Positions 10,680-23,449 are shown, counted from the first letter of the stretch. The stretch: DNA of 64,000 nt from Adiantum capillus-veneris (GCA_014529385.2 CM043956.1:94103221-94167220), one strand, 5' to 3'. Notes: a model not told the origin generated them from the letters alone. Made by a program: numbers and translations.

Positions 10680-11799
10680 CTTCATCCCTGGGGACAAACT
10701 GTCATCAGACATCTCCTTTTTCTCTAACCATGCTCAAGCAGACATCCTCGATGGCTCTCTTCCCAAAAATCCGTCCCGTAACTCATGATTCTGATATGCT
10801 TGATGACCTTGTAGATTTGCTTCTTCAGTGAGGGCGCCCGACGTGCATTAGGTCTAGGTCCACATGTGACACATGCTCTATATCCACTTGTTTGAAGCCT
10901 TACATGTATACACATGAAAATAGATAAGCTTGAAAGGTTTTATAGTGTTTGAGTTTGATTATATATCACCTGAGCATCCTTTTAGTCCGAGATAGTCATT
11001 AATGGTCCACTTTAGAATGCCTTTGATCAAAGCATTGGGTCAACTTGTGTGTTGGCTCATATCCACCACTTCTAAGCCAATCCACAATTGTTGTAGCTCT
11101 TCCATTAGTGAACAAAGATACACATCCACATTCTTCACTTTAAACCTCCCCAGCACAATCAAGCTTAGAAACAGGTGTCCCTTCTTGTAATCAACCACGG
11201 GGGAATGTTGTAGTTGACAAATGACAACTAGCCATACACTGTAAGATGTTGAACTCTGATCAAATGGATTAACGCCATCCATAGCGAGGGCGAGCACAAA
11301 TTTTGAGCTTTTCTGGCAAAATCCACTGGAATCAGGAGCGTCTTCAATCTAGACACACATCCACCATACAACAGTGTATTGGCTTCACTTTTCATGTCAT
11401 CATAGATAATCCTTTTTGAATCCATGATCATCTCGATCATTTCATCGATCTTGGGCTCAAACATAGCCTTGTTGGGAATGTGGTCTACATGATCACCTTC
11501 CGAGATATCAAAGATTGCATCTTGTGACCTCACGTATGCTGCTTGACTGAAGTGCCTTCGAACACCTCTATTGGGTTGCAAGACTGCTGCCTGTTGGCCA
11601 GTGTGAGAGTCCGACGAGTTGTAATCGGCAACAAATCAATCTATAATAGATGGTTCAAAATTGCCAAATTCGTGAATGTGCTGCAGAGAGACACGCTTGT
11701 CCGTCACACAGCATGTTTCAATTGATTATAAGGACATAAGATCCTTGTTGAGAGATAGGCGTTTCGGTTGGATGTCCCCACATCATCGTCACTACTCAT
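10680..11799 (-). pseudogene. TNP2 transposase 5' part of CACTA copy 1, internally deleted
   Basis: The start ATG is at 11799 by alignment with the gene at 37629. Recognisable parts are the N-terminal region (PNRGVRRHFSQAAYVR, MFEPKIDEMIEMIMDS), then a direct jump to FARKAQNLC...MALIHLI, then LQQLWIGLEVVDMSQHT, and the exon with GYRACVTCGP. Compared with the intact copy, about 550 bp is missing between the N-terminal block and the FAREARN motif. The metal-binding stretch (CPNDC, CPKC) is thereby lost. Several frameshifts are present. It cannot encode transposase. Confidence 0.75.
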
Positions 11800-11862
11800 A
11801 ATGAATGTAAAAGCCTTATAGCCTGAACATAAATTTAATCTCCTATTGGCATCCTCCATCTC

Positions 11863-11864
<2 letters not shown>

Positions 11865-11928
<64 letters not shown>

Positions 11929-12516
11929 CTCCCTCACAATCAAGAAATCATAGATCATACTGTAAACTACCTCAAATTCTCTAGCCATGTCCGATCCCTG
12001 CACACCTCGGTCTAGAGGTGCATGGAGATAAGAACCACCGGGTTATAATTTTGTCTTTATTAGTCAATGCCTATATTTATGGGTACGAGAAATCTACATA
12101 CCCATGTCTACATGACAATGCATGTAGTGGACAAAACCCCTTTGCCTCTTGTTCAGCCGTAGCGATTCACAACAGCTTAACATCTCTTCACATTAGCTCC
12201 TTGTTCAAGAGATTACTGTGCACATTACATGTCTGCCTCCATTTTGAGTGTCATGCCGTTGAAAGCATTCCAACTTAAAGCCGCATCCGTGGAGAGGAAG
12301 AGAGGGAGAAAGAGGAAGAGATGTTTGCACTTGTGAGCTTGCATACAACATCCGCAACGTTTAGTCTGGAGAGAAACAACTACATACCTAAACTCATGTG
12401 AGCTACATGCAAACTACTACAAACATAACCATAAACCTAACTCTAAATTTAAACCATAATCTTGAAGCTAAACTTTAATATAAGAACTAAATCCAAAATC
12501 TAATTTTAAATCTAAT

Positions 12517-12579
<63 letters not shown>

Positions 12580-12684
12580 CATGCATGCACATACACAAAA
12601 CAAAAATACATATTTTTTGAATGAAAACTGCTTCTTATACGTCGTCCACTTTAGCTGCTCTAATTCATACTTAGCACCGCGAGT

Positions 12685-12734
<50 letters not shown>

Positions 12735-13043
12735 ACACACACACAATCCAACTTGATATGTTGTGAAAGTCCTCAGTTATCTACTTTCCTCTTCCATCAC
12801 TCAAGCTCAACAGAAGGAGAACGCTTTCAGCAACTAGTGTTGTTGCCTACCCTTTGAACATTCCAAAGCTAACTAGCTGCAAATACCTTTAAGCTCTACA
12901 AAACAGAGAGAGATGGTTGGGCCTCTTCTTTAGCTCTAAACCTTAAATTTTGAGTTAAATCCTAAACCTAACCCCAAACCTCTAATATTAAATCTAAACC
13001 TAAACTCTAACTTAAATATAAAAACTAAATCCTAAACCTATGT

Positions 13044-13086
<43 letters not shown>

Positions 13087-13455
13087 CCCTCTCTCTTTAT
13101 CTATATATGTCATAGTAAGTGTATTTACAAAGACAAACATTGATAAAGCTCTTCACCGACCAATGGACTATTTTCTTGGACAACGTGGACATTATATTAG
13201 ATCCACAAGGAGTATATCAGATTGGTCTCATAAATCATTTTGAAATTTTGAAGACGTTGAATATAACATTCATTTCATATTCTCTCTCTTTCTCTATTTT
13301 TTAATCTCTCTCTCTCTCTCTCTCTCTCTTCCTCTCTCAATGTGTGTGTTTATGTGTTCTTTCTTTCTGCATGTGTGTGTACATTTTGCTTTCTCTCTCT
13401 CTCTCTCTCTCTCTCAATGTGTGTGTGATGTGTTCTTTGTTTATGCATGTGTGTA

Positions 13456-13545
<90 letters not shown>

Positions 13546-13560
13546 ATGTGTGTGTGTGTG
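11865..13560. repeat. microsatellites and TAAATCT-type degenerate repeats upstream of TNP2, copy 1
   Basis: (CT)n tracts lie at about 11865-11925, 12521-12575, 12688-12728, 13047-13080, 13302-13330 and 13455-13506, the last followed by (CA)n and (TG)n. Between them (12420-12515 and 12930-13040) are degenerate telomere-like words such as CCTAAACCTAA and TAAATCTAA. The same layout is found upstream of TNP2 in the other CACTA copies, so it belongs to the element. Apparent frames here are repeat artefacts. Confidence 0.8.
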
Positions 13561-13774
13561 TGTGTGTGTGTGTGGGAGAGAGGGAGAGAGAGAAAGAGGT
13601 GAAGGGAACATGAAAGGGAGGAGAGGAGCGGGCATACCTGGCTCTCCTTCGCTAGAGCGTCGAAACTCAAATATGAGATCTGGGTTTTTGGCGCTCATGG
13701 ATTATTCTTTTACCCTATCGACGTCGCTACGATCGTCGCTATGCAACAAATGATACACTACAAGAGGTTATGTG

Positions 13775-14030
13775 CACTTGTGACGCTTTTAGCGACGAAA
13801 ATACATTGGGTTTTTATACTCCCCGACGTCGCTAAGACCGTCGCTAATAGCATTGCTACGGGAACGTTTCTATAAGTGTCGCTATACGCATCGCTATATA
13901 GTGACGTGTATAGCGACGCATATAGCAACTGTTATAGCGATGGTTACAGTCCTTTTGTAGCAACACTTATAGCGATGTAGCAGAATCTTATATAGAGACG
14001 CTTATAGCGATGCCCGAGAGTAAATTTTTT
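13775..14030. repeat. subterminal TNPA-type binding repeats (GTCGCTAT), left end of copy 2
   Basis: Multiple direct and inverted copies of GTCGCTAT/TAGCGACG occur here, matching those at 32640-32850. In En/Spm such subterminal repeats bind TNPA. Here the role is inferred by position. Confidence 0.7.
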
Positions 14031-14509
14031 GGGTGGCACGGCATTGGATGCCCTGCCACCATCAACCATATTGAATGTTTCCAGAATAGAGTAAACCTAA
14101 ATGAATCCAAGATAAGCCCAGATTCACCTTTGAAAGAAAGTGCAAGGTATAGACCCAAAGTAGTCACCCACAAGACAATATAACCATTAACTCCATCATG
14201 CATAGTATTGTTTGCAGAATAAAGATACAAAACTGACAAAAGTAATTGGACGAAAGTAAATTGACAAAAGTAAATCGATGACAATTATACACATCATAGG
14301 CAAAATCACTTGATTGTTAAGCTTTGCAAATGTAATAGGTACAACACAATTTTCATTATTGAGAAAATACATGGTTTTCCAATAGTTACAAAAAGACGTA
14401 TACATGTCATCTCATTATACATGCTATGAATAAAGGAAACTAATCCTATCTGGCTACAGCTAGACTGACGTCGTCCAATCAGACGTCTCATCGCGTCCAA
14501 GCAGTGTAT

Positions 14510-15735
14510 CTGTCGGATTCTGCAAAAAAAAACAATAAGGCTTCGTGTAAGTATAAACATATAATTACAAAACAATCTATTTTCTTAGCTTATCATTAAA
14601 ATACAACAAATGTAAAAGAGTAAAGTGAAATACTAACCATGCCGCCGCGAGAACTGAGAATGTCCATCAGGGCGTTTAAGTTGTTCGTGCCTGCATACTC
14701 GTGCTTGTACGGTGTGGGGTCACATCTTGTCATCGACCACTGTTTAAAACATACAAAGAATCCATTATGTTAGAATTTAAAAGTACAAATAGAAGTAACT
14801 ACCAAACCTAAAGAGCAATGCAAAAACACTTACAAAATCGGCCTCAAATGATGCCCACCCGCTGCTCCCCAAGAGGTGCGAGCTCCCTGCCTCTACTCGC
14901 GCTTTGGCTGCCTCCTTTTGTTGCTTCCACTTGTCACGATTCTTGCGCGCTTCTCGCTTTGCATTCTTTCAATCTTCTTTAGCCAGCCAATTTGGTCTGT
15001 TCCACCCATGATTTATTGCTTTTTGTACTTCAAAACACTTGTGCTTGTAGTATTCGCTCATTAGAACCTTCATGAGGTCTTCATTGAAGCGCTCATCCCG
15101 ACTTGACACGGGAAACTTGTCATGCAGCATGCTGATGACTCTATCTTTTAATTCATTTGGCACTTCACTCCATGTGTTTAGTATGTAGTGTCTAAACACT
15201 TGAGAGAAAAGACCGCACATGCGCAAGATCACCCTCTTGCCTTCGTCATCCAAGATGATGCCTCCGCTGATGTCGATCGAGTATGGCAAGCCCTCTTGCC
15301 TGTGATGTGTGAACCTGGGTCTCTCAACAGGGGTCTCTAACGGCGTCTCGATGGGGGTACAGATGTTAGGTGTATCCACTGGACTGTGGGTCCCGAAGCG
15401 AGGAGTCTCGATTGGGGTGACTCCCGGAGGAGTAGCTAGTGGTGTGTAGCTAGGAACGGCCCATAGCCACGCAAAACCTGGCGTAGATGGCGATGTCGTG
15501 GCTGCTGTGGGGGCGGGCAAAGAAGGGGAAGGTAAGGATCCTCGTTGAACATGAGGCAGCGTTGAGGCATTAACGGCGACATCCCCACAGCAACCGCCGT
15601 CGACACCACTACAGCGTCGGTGCCTAGACGAGTGTGAAGATCGTCTCATCGGTGCCCGACGTGCACTAAGTCTAGGTCCACATATGACACATGCTCTATA
15701 TCCTCTTGTTTGAATCCCTGCATGTATACACATGA
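14510..15735 (-). pseudogene. TNPA-like (Transposase_24 type) gene of CACTA copy 2, fused to a TNP2 exon start
   Basis: The long frame 15733-14969 begins with a TNP2 piece (GIQTRGYRACVICGPRLSAR) and passes directly into the Ser/Pro/Thr-rich TNPA-like N-terminus (SSHSSRHRR, SPSTPGFAW, TPLATPPG). It then enters the conserved domain (GLPYSIDISGGIILDDEGK, RFNEDLMKV, HGWNRPNWLAKED). In the 32.6-39.9 kb copy these two parts are 1.7 kb apart and in different genes, so an internal deletion made the fusion. A TGA at 14969 replaces the expected tryptophan codon. The GRDP...SSRGGM exon follows at about 14740-14640. Confidence 0.75.
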
Positions 15736-17186
15736 CAATAGATAAGCTTGAGAAAAACCATGATTTATAGTGTTTGAGTTTGAGTGTAAATCACCTGAGC
15801 ATTCTGTTAGTCTGGGATAGTCATACATGGTCCACATTAGAATGCCTCTGATCAAAGCATTCCATCAACTTGTGTGTCAGCTCATATCCACCACTTCTAT
15901 GCCAATCCACAATTGTTGTAGCTCTTCCAATAGTGGACGAAGATACACATCCATATTCTTCACTTTATACCGCCACGGCACAATCAAGCTTAGAAATAGG
16001 TGCCCCTTCTTGGTAGTCAACCATGGGGGAATGTTGTAGTTGACGATGACAACGGGCCATACATTGTAAGCTGTTGATCTCTGACCAAATGGATTTACGC
16101 CATCCATAGATAGGCCTATGCACAAATTTGAGCTTCCCTGGAAAAATGCGTCCATGTATCGTCTATATGTTTCGAGGCTGCGCAATCTATAGGCTCCGTA
16201 GCACACCATCCGAAGATCTATTCTCCTCGTGTCATGATGCTAGGGTAGCCATGGAATCACATTCGAAGAAATGCTTGATGCGAGTAAGCAAAGGAAAATG
16301 TTGCAAAACCTTTTGTGGAATTTTTTGTCCGTGGAGATCTACTCGATTTGCCTCGGAATCACATCTACTCGATATCTCTCGGAATTACATTTTGGATACT
16401 TCTCCATGTCTATGTATTCCCCTTTGGAAAGAATGCAGTCATTAGGACAAGCGTGAATCAAATTGTAATCCATCCCCAAGTTTTGCAAGATCTTTCTTGC
16501 TTCCTCTCTGGAATCTGGCATCACATTATCAACTGGCAGTATGTGCTATTTGAGTATTATACACAACAAAAAAAAATGTGGTACACTTGTGTAAGTAATC
16601 TATTAGATCATTATACATCTAGATTTTTGAATTGAAGTAAACACATTGTAATAGATCATCTAAAAGGTGTGTGATGCTAGTGTCACTCCATCCAAAATTT
16701 GCATGCATGTTGAGAAGTACCAGGAGCGCCTTCAATCTAGACACACGTGATCCATCATACAATGGGATATCGGCTTCACTTTTCATATCATCGTAGATAA
16801 GCCTATCTAAATCCATGATCGTCTCGATCATTTCATCGATCTCAGGCTCAAAAATTGCCTCGTTTGGAATGTGGCATGATCATCCTCCGAGGTATCAGAG
16901 GCTACATCTTGTGGCCTGATGTATGCTGCTTGACCAAAGCGCCTGCGAACACGTCTATTGGGTTTCAAGGTTTCTGCTTGTTGGCCAGCGTCAAAGACCG
17001 ACAAGTTATAATTGGCAAGAACTCGATCTATAATAGATGGATCAAACTCGCCAAATTTGCAAACATGCGGCAAAGAAACGCGTCTTGCCATTGCACAACA
17101 TGCTTGCATTGATTACAAGGACATAAGATCCTTGCTGAGAGATAGGTTTTTTGGTTGGACAACCCCACATTCTCATCACTACTCAT
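15655..17186 (-). pseudogene. TNP2 transposase remnant of CACTA copy 2
   Basis: The start ATG is at 17186. Blocks similar to the intact gene follow in order: CPCNQCKH, PNRRVRRRFGQAAY, EIDEMIETIMD, MDYNLIHACPNDC, the AMDGVNPFGQRSTAY-like region, NIPPWLTTKKGHLFLSLIVP and LQQLWIGIEVVDMS. Frameshifts occur several times, and most of the Transposase_21 catalytic exon and the DUF4216 exons are deleted. The gene is non-functional. Confidence 0.75.
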
Positions 17187-17252
17187 AATGAACGTAAAAA
17201 CCTCATAATCTGAACATAAATTTAATCTTCTATTGGCATCCTCCGTCTTTTA

Positions 17253-17256
<4 letters not shown>

Positions 17257-17330
<74 letters not shown>

Positions 17331-18459
17331 TTCACACTGTAAACTACCTCACATTCTCTAGTCTTGTCCGATCCCCACACACCTCGGTCTAGATGTGCAC
17401 GAAGATCAGAACCACCGGGTTATAATCTCGTCTCTTTATTGGTCAATGCCTATATTTGTGGGTACAAGAAATCTCCACACCCACGTCTACATGATAGTGC
17501 ATGTAGTGGCAAAACCCCTTTCCCTCTTCTCTAGCTATAGCAACTAACAGCATCTTAACATCTCTTCACAGCAGATCCTTGTTCGAGGGATTACTTAGCA
17601 CATTACGTGTTGTCCTTCAATCTGAGTATCATGCCATTGAAAGCTTTCCAACTTAAGGTCGCATCCATAGAGAGGAAGAAAGGGAATACCGTTTGCCTAA
17701 CTCTAATTTTTTTCCCGTAATCCCGAAGGTAGACTTTAATATAAAAACTAAATCCAAAATCTAATCTTAAATCTAACCTAATTGAACATATGGTGATTCT
17801 GAGCTAATTGAACATGGTTAGTGGGTGAATTAATAGGTTTCAGATTCTGATGGGAATATTATATATTGTTGTGTACCTAGTGTTTGCTTTTTGGGCAAAG
17901 CCTTCATTGACATGCCCTAAAATCTAACCTAAATCTAATCTAATCTAATCTTAAATCTAACATAAATCTAGATCTAATCTAGTCTTGAACTCAACATAAA
18001 CCTAAATCTAATTTAATCTTAAATCTAACCTAAACCTAAATGTAATCTAACTTAAATCTAAATCTAATTTAATCTTAAATCTTGTCTTAATCTTAAATCT
18101 AAATCTAATCTAATCCAATCTTAAATCTAAATCTAATCTAATCGAATTTTAAATCTTAAACCTAAATGTAATCTAACTTAAATCTAACCTAGCTAATCTT
18201 AAATCTTGCCTTGATTTTAAATCTAACATGAATCTAAATTTAACATAATCTTAAACTCAACATAAACCTAAATCTAACCTAAACCTAAATGTAATCTTAC
18301 ATTTAACCTAATTTTAAATTTAGCATAAATTTTAAATATAATTAAATGCAATCTAACTTAATCTTAGATCTTAATTTAACCTAATTTCAAATGTAATTTT
18401 AAATCTAACCTAACCCTAAATCTTAATATAACATTTCATTTCATATTTTCTCTACTTTT

Positions 18460-18519
<60 letters not shown>

Positions 18520-18565
18520 TTTCTCCTCTTACCTCTCTCTTTTTGTCTTCTCCCCCCCTCTCTCT
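17257..18565. repeat. (CT)n tracts flanking a TAAATCT/CCTAAAC degenerate array, copy 2
   Basis: A 70-bp (CT)n lies at 17257-17326 and another at 18464-18517. Between 17690 and 18430 the sequence is a degenerate array of CTAAATCTAATCT, AACCTAAA and CCCTAAATC words, reminiscent of the plant telomere repeat. A chunk of about 130 bp (17785-17915) is not repetitive and may be a captured or inserted piece. No gene. Confidence 0.75.
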
Positions 18566-18792
18566 CTCAGCCGTTTTTTGACCTAGTAGACAGCAGTTCA
18601 CTCTTTTGACCATAACTTGCTCATCCGAACTCCGATTTAGGTGATCTATAGCCTCAATCGAAGAGAACGAAGCACTCTACGCATTGATGTAGAGATAAAA
18701 TTTTTCTGTGTAATGGAAGGCTTTGCTGTAATAGCATCTCAGAACTGAAAAAACTGTCAAAACTTTGCGTTTTTGTTGCCGGCTTGAAGGCA

Positions 18793-19705
18793 ATGTCAGA
18801 CAAAACTCGCAAGGGTGGAAAAGCCACACTCTCCATGGAGAATGATGCAAAATCTCCAAGGAATTTGGATGCTAATCCAACCACATCATCTACAACAACG
18901 GAAGCAATGATCATGGCTTACTTGATCTCGTTACAAGAAACCGTCAACAAACAAGGTGAAGAGTTGCGCGCACTTGCAATGGAGAATGGTACTTTAAGAG
19001 TTCTCGTTGTGGAGAATGAGCACCTCAAGAAGGTTCTTGAAATGCAAACAACACGCTTGATGCATCTTGAGAATGAAGTTCAAGAATGTAAACGCTCTCT
19101 TGTTGACATGAATGTATTGAAAGAGCGCTTGAGCAAAGTTGAGAGTGATCATGTATTGAAAGAGGAAACAATAGATACAATACGACATGATGTATGTGAG
19201 ATGAGAAATGCATCCAAATCATGGGCTGATATATGTAAGGATAATGTGGTTTCTACATCTCCTATCACGCAAGCCGTTGTCCAAGCAAAGAATGTAGAGA
19301 ATGTGGACACTCAAGAATTGCACGAACGACAAAAATGCTCAAAGAACATCGTCATTCGTGGAATCAAGGAGGAAAGCATGGAAACACCCCAATCTCTTGC
19401 ACTTGCTATTGAAGAGTTTTTTGCTACACACTTTGGCATGTCAGGAATCATGGCTTATGGTGCACATCGAGTTGGAAAACAAGGAGTCCCTCGCTCGGGA
19501 GAAAGACCTATTGTATGTACCATGGCTGATGAGGTAAAGAGAAAGATCATCCTTGACAATGGTTGGATCTACCTCAAATGAGGATCGCACTCTTATGCAA
19601 CAAAATGTACGTCGCAAGGCATATGAGGAAAGAAGCAAGAAGGTTAAGGTATCACCTCAAGAAGAAAAGCCACTTAAGGAGGATGCAAGTCCACCCAACA
19701 AATAG
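18793..19705 (+). pseudogene. LINE ORF1: coiled-coil, RNA-binding-like protein (frameshifted)
   Basis: The first ATG is at 18793. Residues about 55-125 are heptad-like (LRVLVVENEHLKKVLEMQ), predicting a coiled coil. Residues about 175-260 contain KNIVIRGIKEES, IEEFFATHFG and RPIVCTMADEVKRKIILDN, which resembles the RRM-like part of LINE ORF1 proteins. A 1-nt shift at 19578 makes a premature TGA at 19579. Shifting frame continues through a basic tail (NVRRKAYEERSKKVK) to TAG 19703-19705, only 13 nt before ORF2. ORF1 proteins bind element RNA and chaperone insertion. Confidence 0.75.
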
Positions 19706-19718
19706 GGACACATGATCT

Positions 19719-22700
19719 ATGAGACCAACTCACGCTTGCTTTTGGAATTGTAATGGGTATCCATGGAATGCGGGAATTGGCATTGATGAGCTTACCAATG
19801 ACTCCGATGTGATACTTCTTGTCGAAACATGGGAGCATGATGCGCAACGAATTCTTGGATTTGACAAATACGATGTGCATTCTTTGATGTGAGCCAAAAA
19901 TACAAAGCAACGAAGAGGCCAAGGAGGCGTAGCATGTATGACCAAAAAGGGTTTGAAAGATGTTTTCATTGTCAAAGAAGATAAGTATAAACGCTACTTA
20001 TGGCTGAAAATCAGCCCACCAAATGGTCAAGTCATGTTTGTGGCCGGTTGCTACATTCCTCACTATGACTCCAACTTTTATGCTTGCTTGAATATGGATA
20101 GAGATCAGCCCTTTGTTGAACTAGAGGAAGACATTGCTCATTACAAGGATCAAGGTGAAGTCATTGTTTTTGGAGACATGAATGCTCGCACAAATATGTT
20201 ACAACACGACACACAACAAGTAGACATGCCGCATGTCTCAAGAAGAATGGATGACTCATATATGTGTAATCGAAGTTCTAATGATGCAAAAGAAGTGGAT
20301 CACTATGGAAAGTCACTTCTACATATGTGCAATAGTACCGGAATGCTCATTGCAAATGGTGTATCTCTATGGCAAGGCACCAATGACTTTACATGTAGAA
20401 AGCACAACGGGGCTAGAGTGATTGACTATATGTTGTTCTCAGAAGCCACTCTAGAATGCATACAAAGCTTTACACTTGGTGAATGGAATCCGGAATCGGA
20501 TCATAGGATGTTATGTATTGACCTCAAGTGTGGTAAACGGCCCGAGCATGTAGCCTCCAATCATGATGTGAATCATTTGTACCTACGTCTAGACTTCAAA
20601 CGAGCACTTATATATGCTGATATGGTGGACCAAATGTTAAGCATGATAGAGCATCAAGAGAGCCCAACATTAGAATGCAAGTGGAAAGTTTTCAAAGAAG
20701 TAATTTTCTCTTGTGCGAAGGAATGCTTTTCGGTGAAACACATGTCTTTCAAAAGGTCTAAGAAGGGTAGTACCAAGAAGAAATGGTTTGACATGGAATG
20801 TAGTCAAGCCCGAAAACACTTGCTAAGATTGGATGCAATCAAAGACAAGGAAGTTTACTTGGAATGTTCACACACATACAAAGCACTTGTTCAAAAGAAG
20901 AGGAGAAGGTGGGAAGTTGAAAAACAACTTCTTTTAGCACAAGAGAAAACACATGCATGTGGCAAGTTTTGGCAAAATCTAAAAGGCAAGCGCGTTGAGA
21001 GCTTTGGTGACTTGACTCTTGAGGATATGTATATGCATTGTAAGAACCTCTATGAGCAACGCAATGTTGATAAGATGGAGTGTTGTAGCTCCCTTCCGTT
21101 TATGTCTCCCTACTTTACCATTGAAGATGTATGCCGCGCACTTGAGAAACTTGCTACTCGCAAGGCAGGTGACCTTCAAGGTGTCAAGGCTGAAATGATT
21201 AAATGGACAAGCAAGAAAACACGATATTGGATATGCGATATGTTTAACCTTTCACTTCAGTATGGCATGCCTCATGATTGGAGTGCAAATTAGATCAAAC
21301 TTTTGCACAAAGGAGGAGATGTAAACAATGTAAACAACTATCGCACTATAATGATTGGTTCTTTAATGGCAAAGTTATTTGGATGTATCATGGAGATGAA
21401 GATAGGTGAATGGGCTGAAAAGAATGGCAAACGTGCACTTGGCCAAGCAGGTTTTCGAAAGCATCATAGCACTATTGATCACCTTGTCACTCTTCGAGTT
21501 CTTATGGAAGCGTCTCGATTGAAAGAAAAAAAGTTGTATTGTTGCTTTGTGGATTTCAAGAAAGCTTTTGACATGGTACCGCGAGGAAATCTTTGGAGAC
21601 GTATGCAAAGACTTCAAGTGCCGAGAGAATTTATGCATGCAGTCTTTCGCATCTACCAAAAAGTGATATGTCGATTACGTATGGGAGATGGAATTTCAGA
21701 ATTTTTTTCAAGCACTATTGATGTCAAACAAGGATGCCCACTTTCCCCAACCCTCTTTGGGCTACTCATTGATGAATTGGAATGCATGGTTCTTGACTTT
21801 ATGCGGCAAGAAGGCATAGAAGAGGTTAAGATTGGAAATGCGGTGATCATGCTTTTGCTTTATGCTGATGATGTAGTGCTCTTGGCACATACCTTAGAAG
21901 ATGCACAAAAGCTTATGAGTGTCTTGGATTGCTTTTGCCTACATAGCGGGCTGATCGTGAATGGATCCAAAACCAAGGTTATGCTTGTAAAGACCCTCAA
22001 TGATGAAAATCCATGCATTGTATATAACAATGAGAAACTTGAAGTGGTAGATCACTTCAAGTACCTTGGCCTTGAGGTTCCATCCAATCATAAATGGAAG
22101 GATTGTGCAATGCGTCACTTCGAAGCCGGAAAGAGGGCCTATTATGCATTTGAGAACATGTGCAATGCAGGAGAGATCAAGTGTTGGGCTCTCAAAAAGT
22201 ACCTCTTTGACACATTGGTGACACCGGTGCTTCTTTATGGAGTGGAGGTGTGGGGTGGAAGCATCGGGAAGTCTACTTGGAAAGAGTTTGAGAATGTCCA
22301 AAAGCGTTTTCTCACCAACTTTCTCCAAGTCAAGACACAAACACCCTACATGCTCTTACTTCTTGAGTCCGGATTGCTTCCCATTGAGATCTTGGGCATG
22401 CAAAGGGTTGTGGAGTACATGCGTAAGACACAACGTAGCCCTTTGCATCGACTTCCTAGAATCGCATATGAAGCAAGTCAAATGGTTCAAAAGACATGCA
22501 AGAGCAAAATACTAAGTTCGGGGTGGATGCTTGATATCAAGAAATGTTTTGGAAGATGGGATGCATGTCACTTGGTCAAGGATGCGTCGATCGACTCCCA
22601 AGTTAATGAGGCCTTCTTACAACGCCAATGTATCACGGCTTGGGAGAAATCCGGAGGTTCTCGCTTCAGCCATTACACCACACACGTTGCCCCAAACTAC

Positions 22701-23084
22701 AAATCTCTCTTCTTCTCGGAACGAGGTAACCGAACCCATTCCTACATCCTTGAGCCCATCTCGTTGAGTGCGATCCACACCATTGCCTCCATTCGTCTTA
22801 GCTCCCATTCTCTACGCTGCGAGACAAGACGTTGGGGCACTGGCGAGGAGTGTCATCGACTTTGCACCTTATGCCCTCGTCAAGTGCGAGAGAGTGAGTA
22901 CCACACACTACTTGAGTGCTCAGCTTTTGACCACATTAGGTCCTCTTTTCCCCATATATTCAGCCATGATCTCTCCCTACATACCTTCCTCTCCCAACCA
23001 CGATGTGGACTCTCTATTGCGACGCTCATTTCAGCCATTTTTGAGCATCGAGAGTCACTTATGAACTCCACTCACACCACGTGA
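19719..23084 (+). pseudogene. LINE ORF2: endonuclease-reverse transcriptase with two nonsense codons
   Basis: A single frame of 1122 codons from ATG 19719 to the stop at 23082. It is interrupted only by TGA at 19890-19892 and TAG at 21291-21293. N-terminal AP endonuclease motifs are visible: LLVETWEHD, VIVFGDMNAR and ESDHRML. The RT follows with GQAGFRKHHST, CCFVDFKKAFDMVP, VKQGCPLSPTLFGLLIDEL and the catalytic YADD near residue 715. The C-terminal part has a cysteine/histidine cluster (LCTLCPRQVRESEYHTLLEC). The protein would nick DNA and copy element RNA at the nick. Only two point stops separate it from an open frame, so the insertion is fairly recent. Confidence 0.85.
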
Positions 23085-23151
23085 CATGTTCATTTGGTCC
23101 CATAGGTCATATTTGACCTCCTAGGACGATAATAGAACTAACTAACTAACT

Positions 23152-23152
<1 letters not shown>

Positions 23153-23202
<50 letters not shown>

Positions 23203-23403
23203 TCTCTCAATCTGTGTGTATGCATTCTTTGTTTATGCATGTGTGTGTGTATGTGTTTTTTGTTTATGCATGTGTGTACTCTCTCTCTCTCTCTCAAAGA
23301 CACAATGTGTGTGTGAGAGAGAGAGGGAGAGAGAGAGAAGAGGGGAAGGGAACATGAGAGAGAGAAGAGGGAAGGACCATACCTGGCTCTCCTTCCTCTC
23401 CCT

Positions 23404-23449
<46 letters not shown>

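Larger units (their letters stand above)
18569..23152 (+). mobile_element. full-length non-LTR retrotransposon inserted in a (CT)n tract of CACTA copy 2
   Basis: It has a 5' leader of about 220 bp, ORF1 (18793-19705), ORF2 (19719-23084) and a 3' UTR ending GATAATAGAACTAACTAACTAACTAACT. This runs straight into (CT)n at 23153. The 5' edge also lies against CT-rich sequence (18464-18568). There is no poly(A). The tail is a tetranucleotide repeat. A 5'-truncated relative is at 25494-26176, also between (CT)n tracts. Clade cannot be fixed by eye. It has an AP-type endonuclease and a YADD reverse transcriptase and is not the L1-like type seen at 28 and 58 kb. Confidence 0.85.

Noticed and set aside
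13340-13753. Long overlapping frames rich in SLSLSL, HTHTHT or RERERE
   Set aside because: They are translations of (CT)n, (CA)n and (GA)n microsatellites. The same holds for frames near 23142-23855, 25209-25532, 26055-26485, 39087-39745 and 63386-63657.
18784-18792. TTG start for LINE ORF1
   Set aside because: An ATG lies nine bases downstream in frame at 18793 and is the more likely start.
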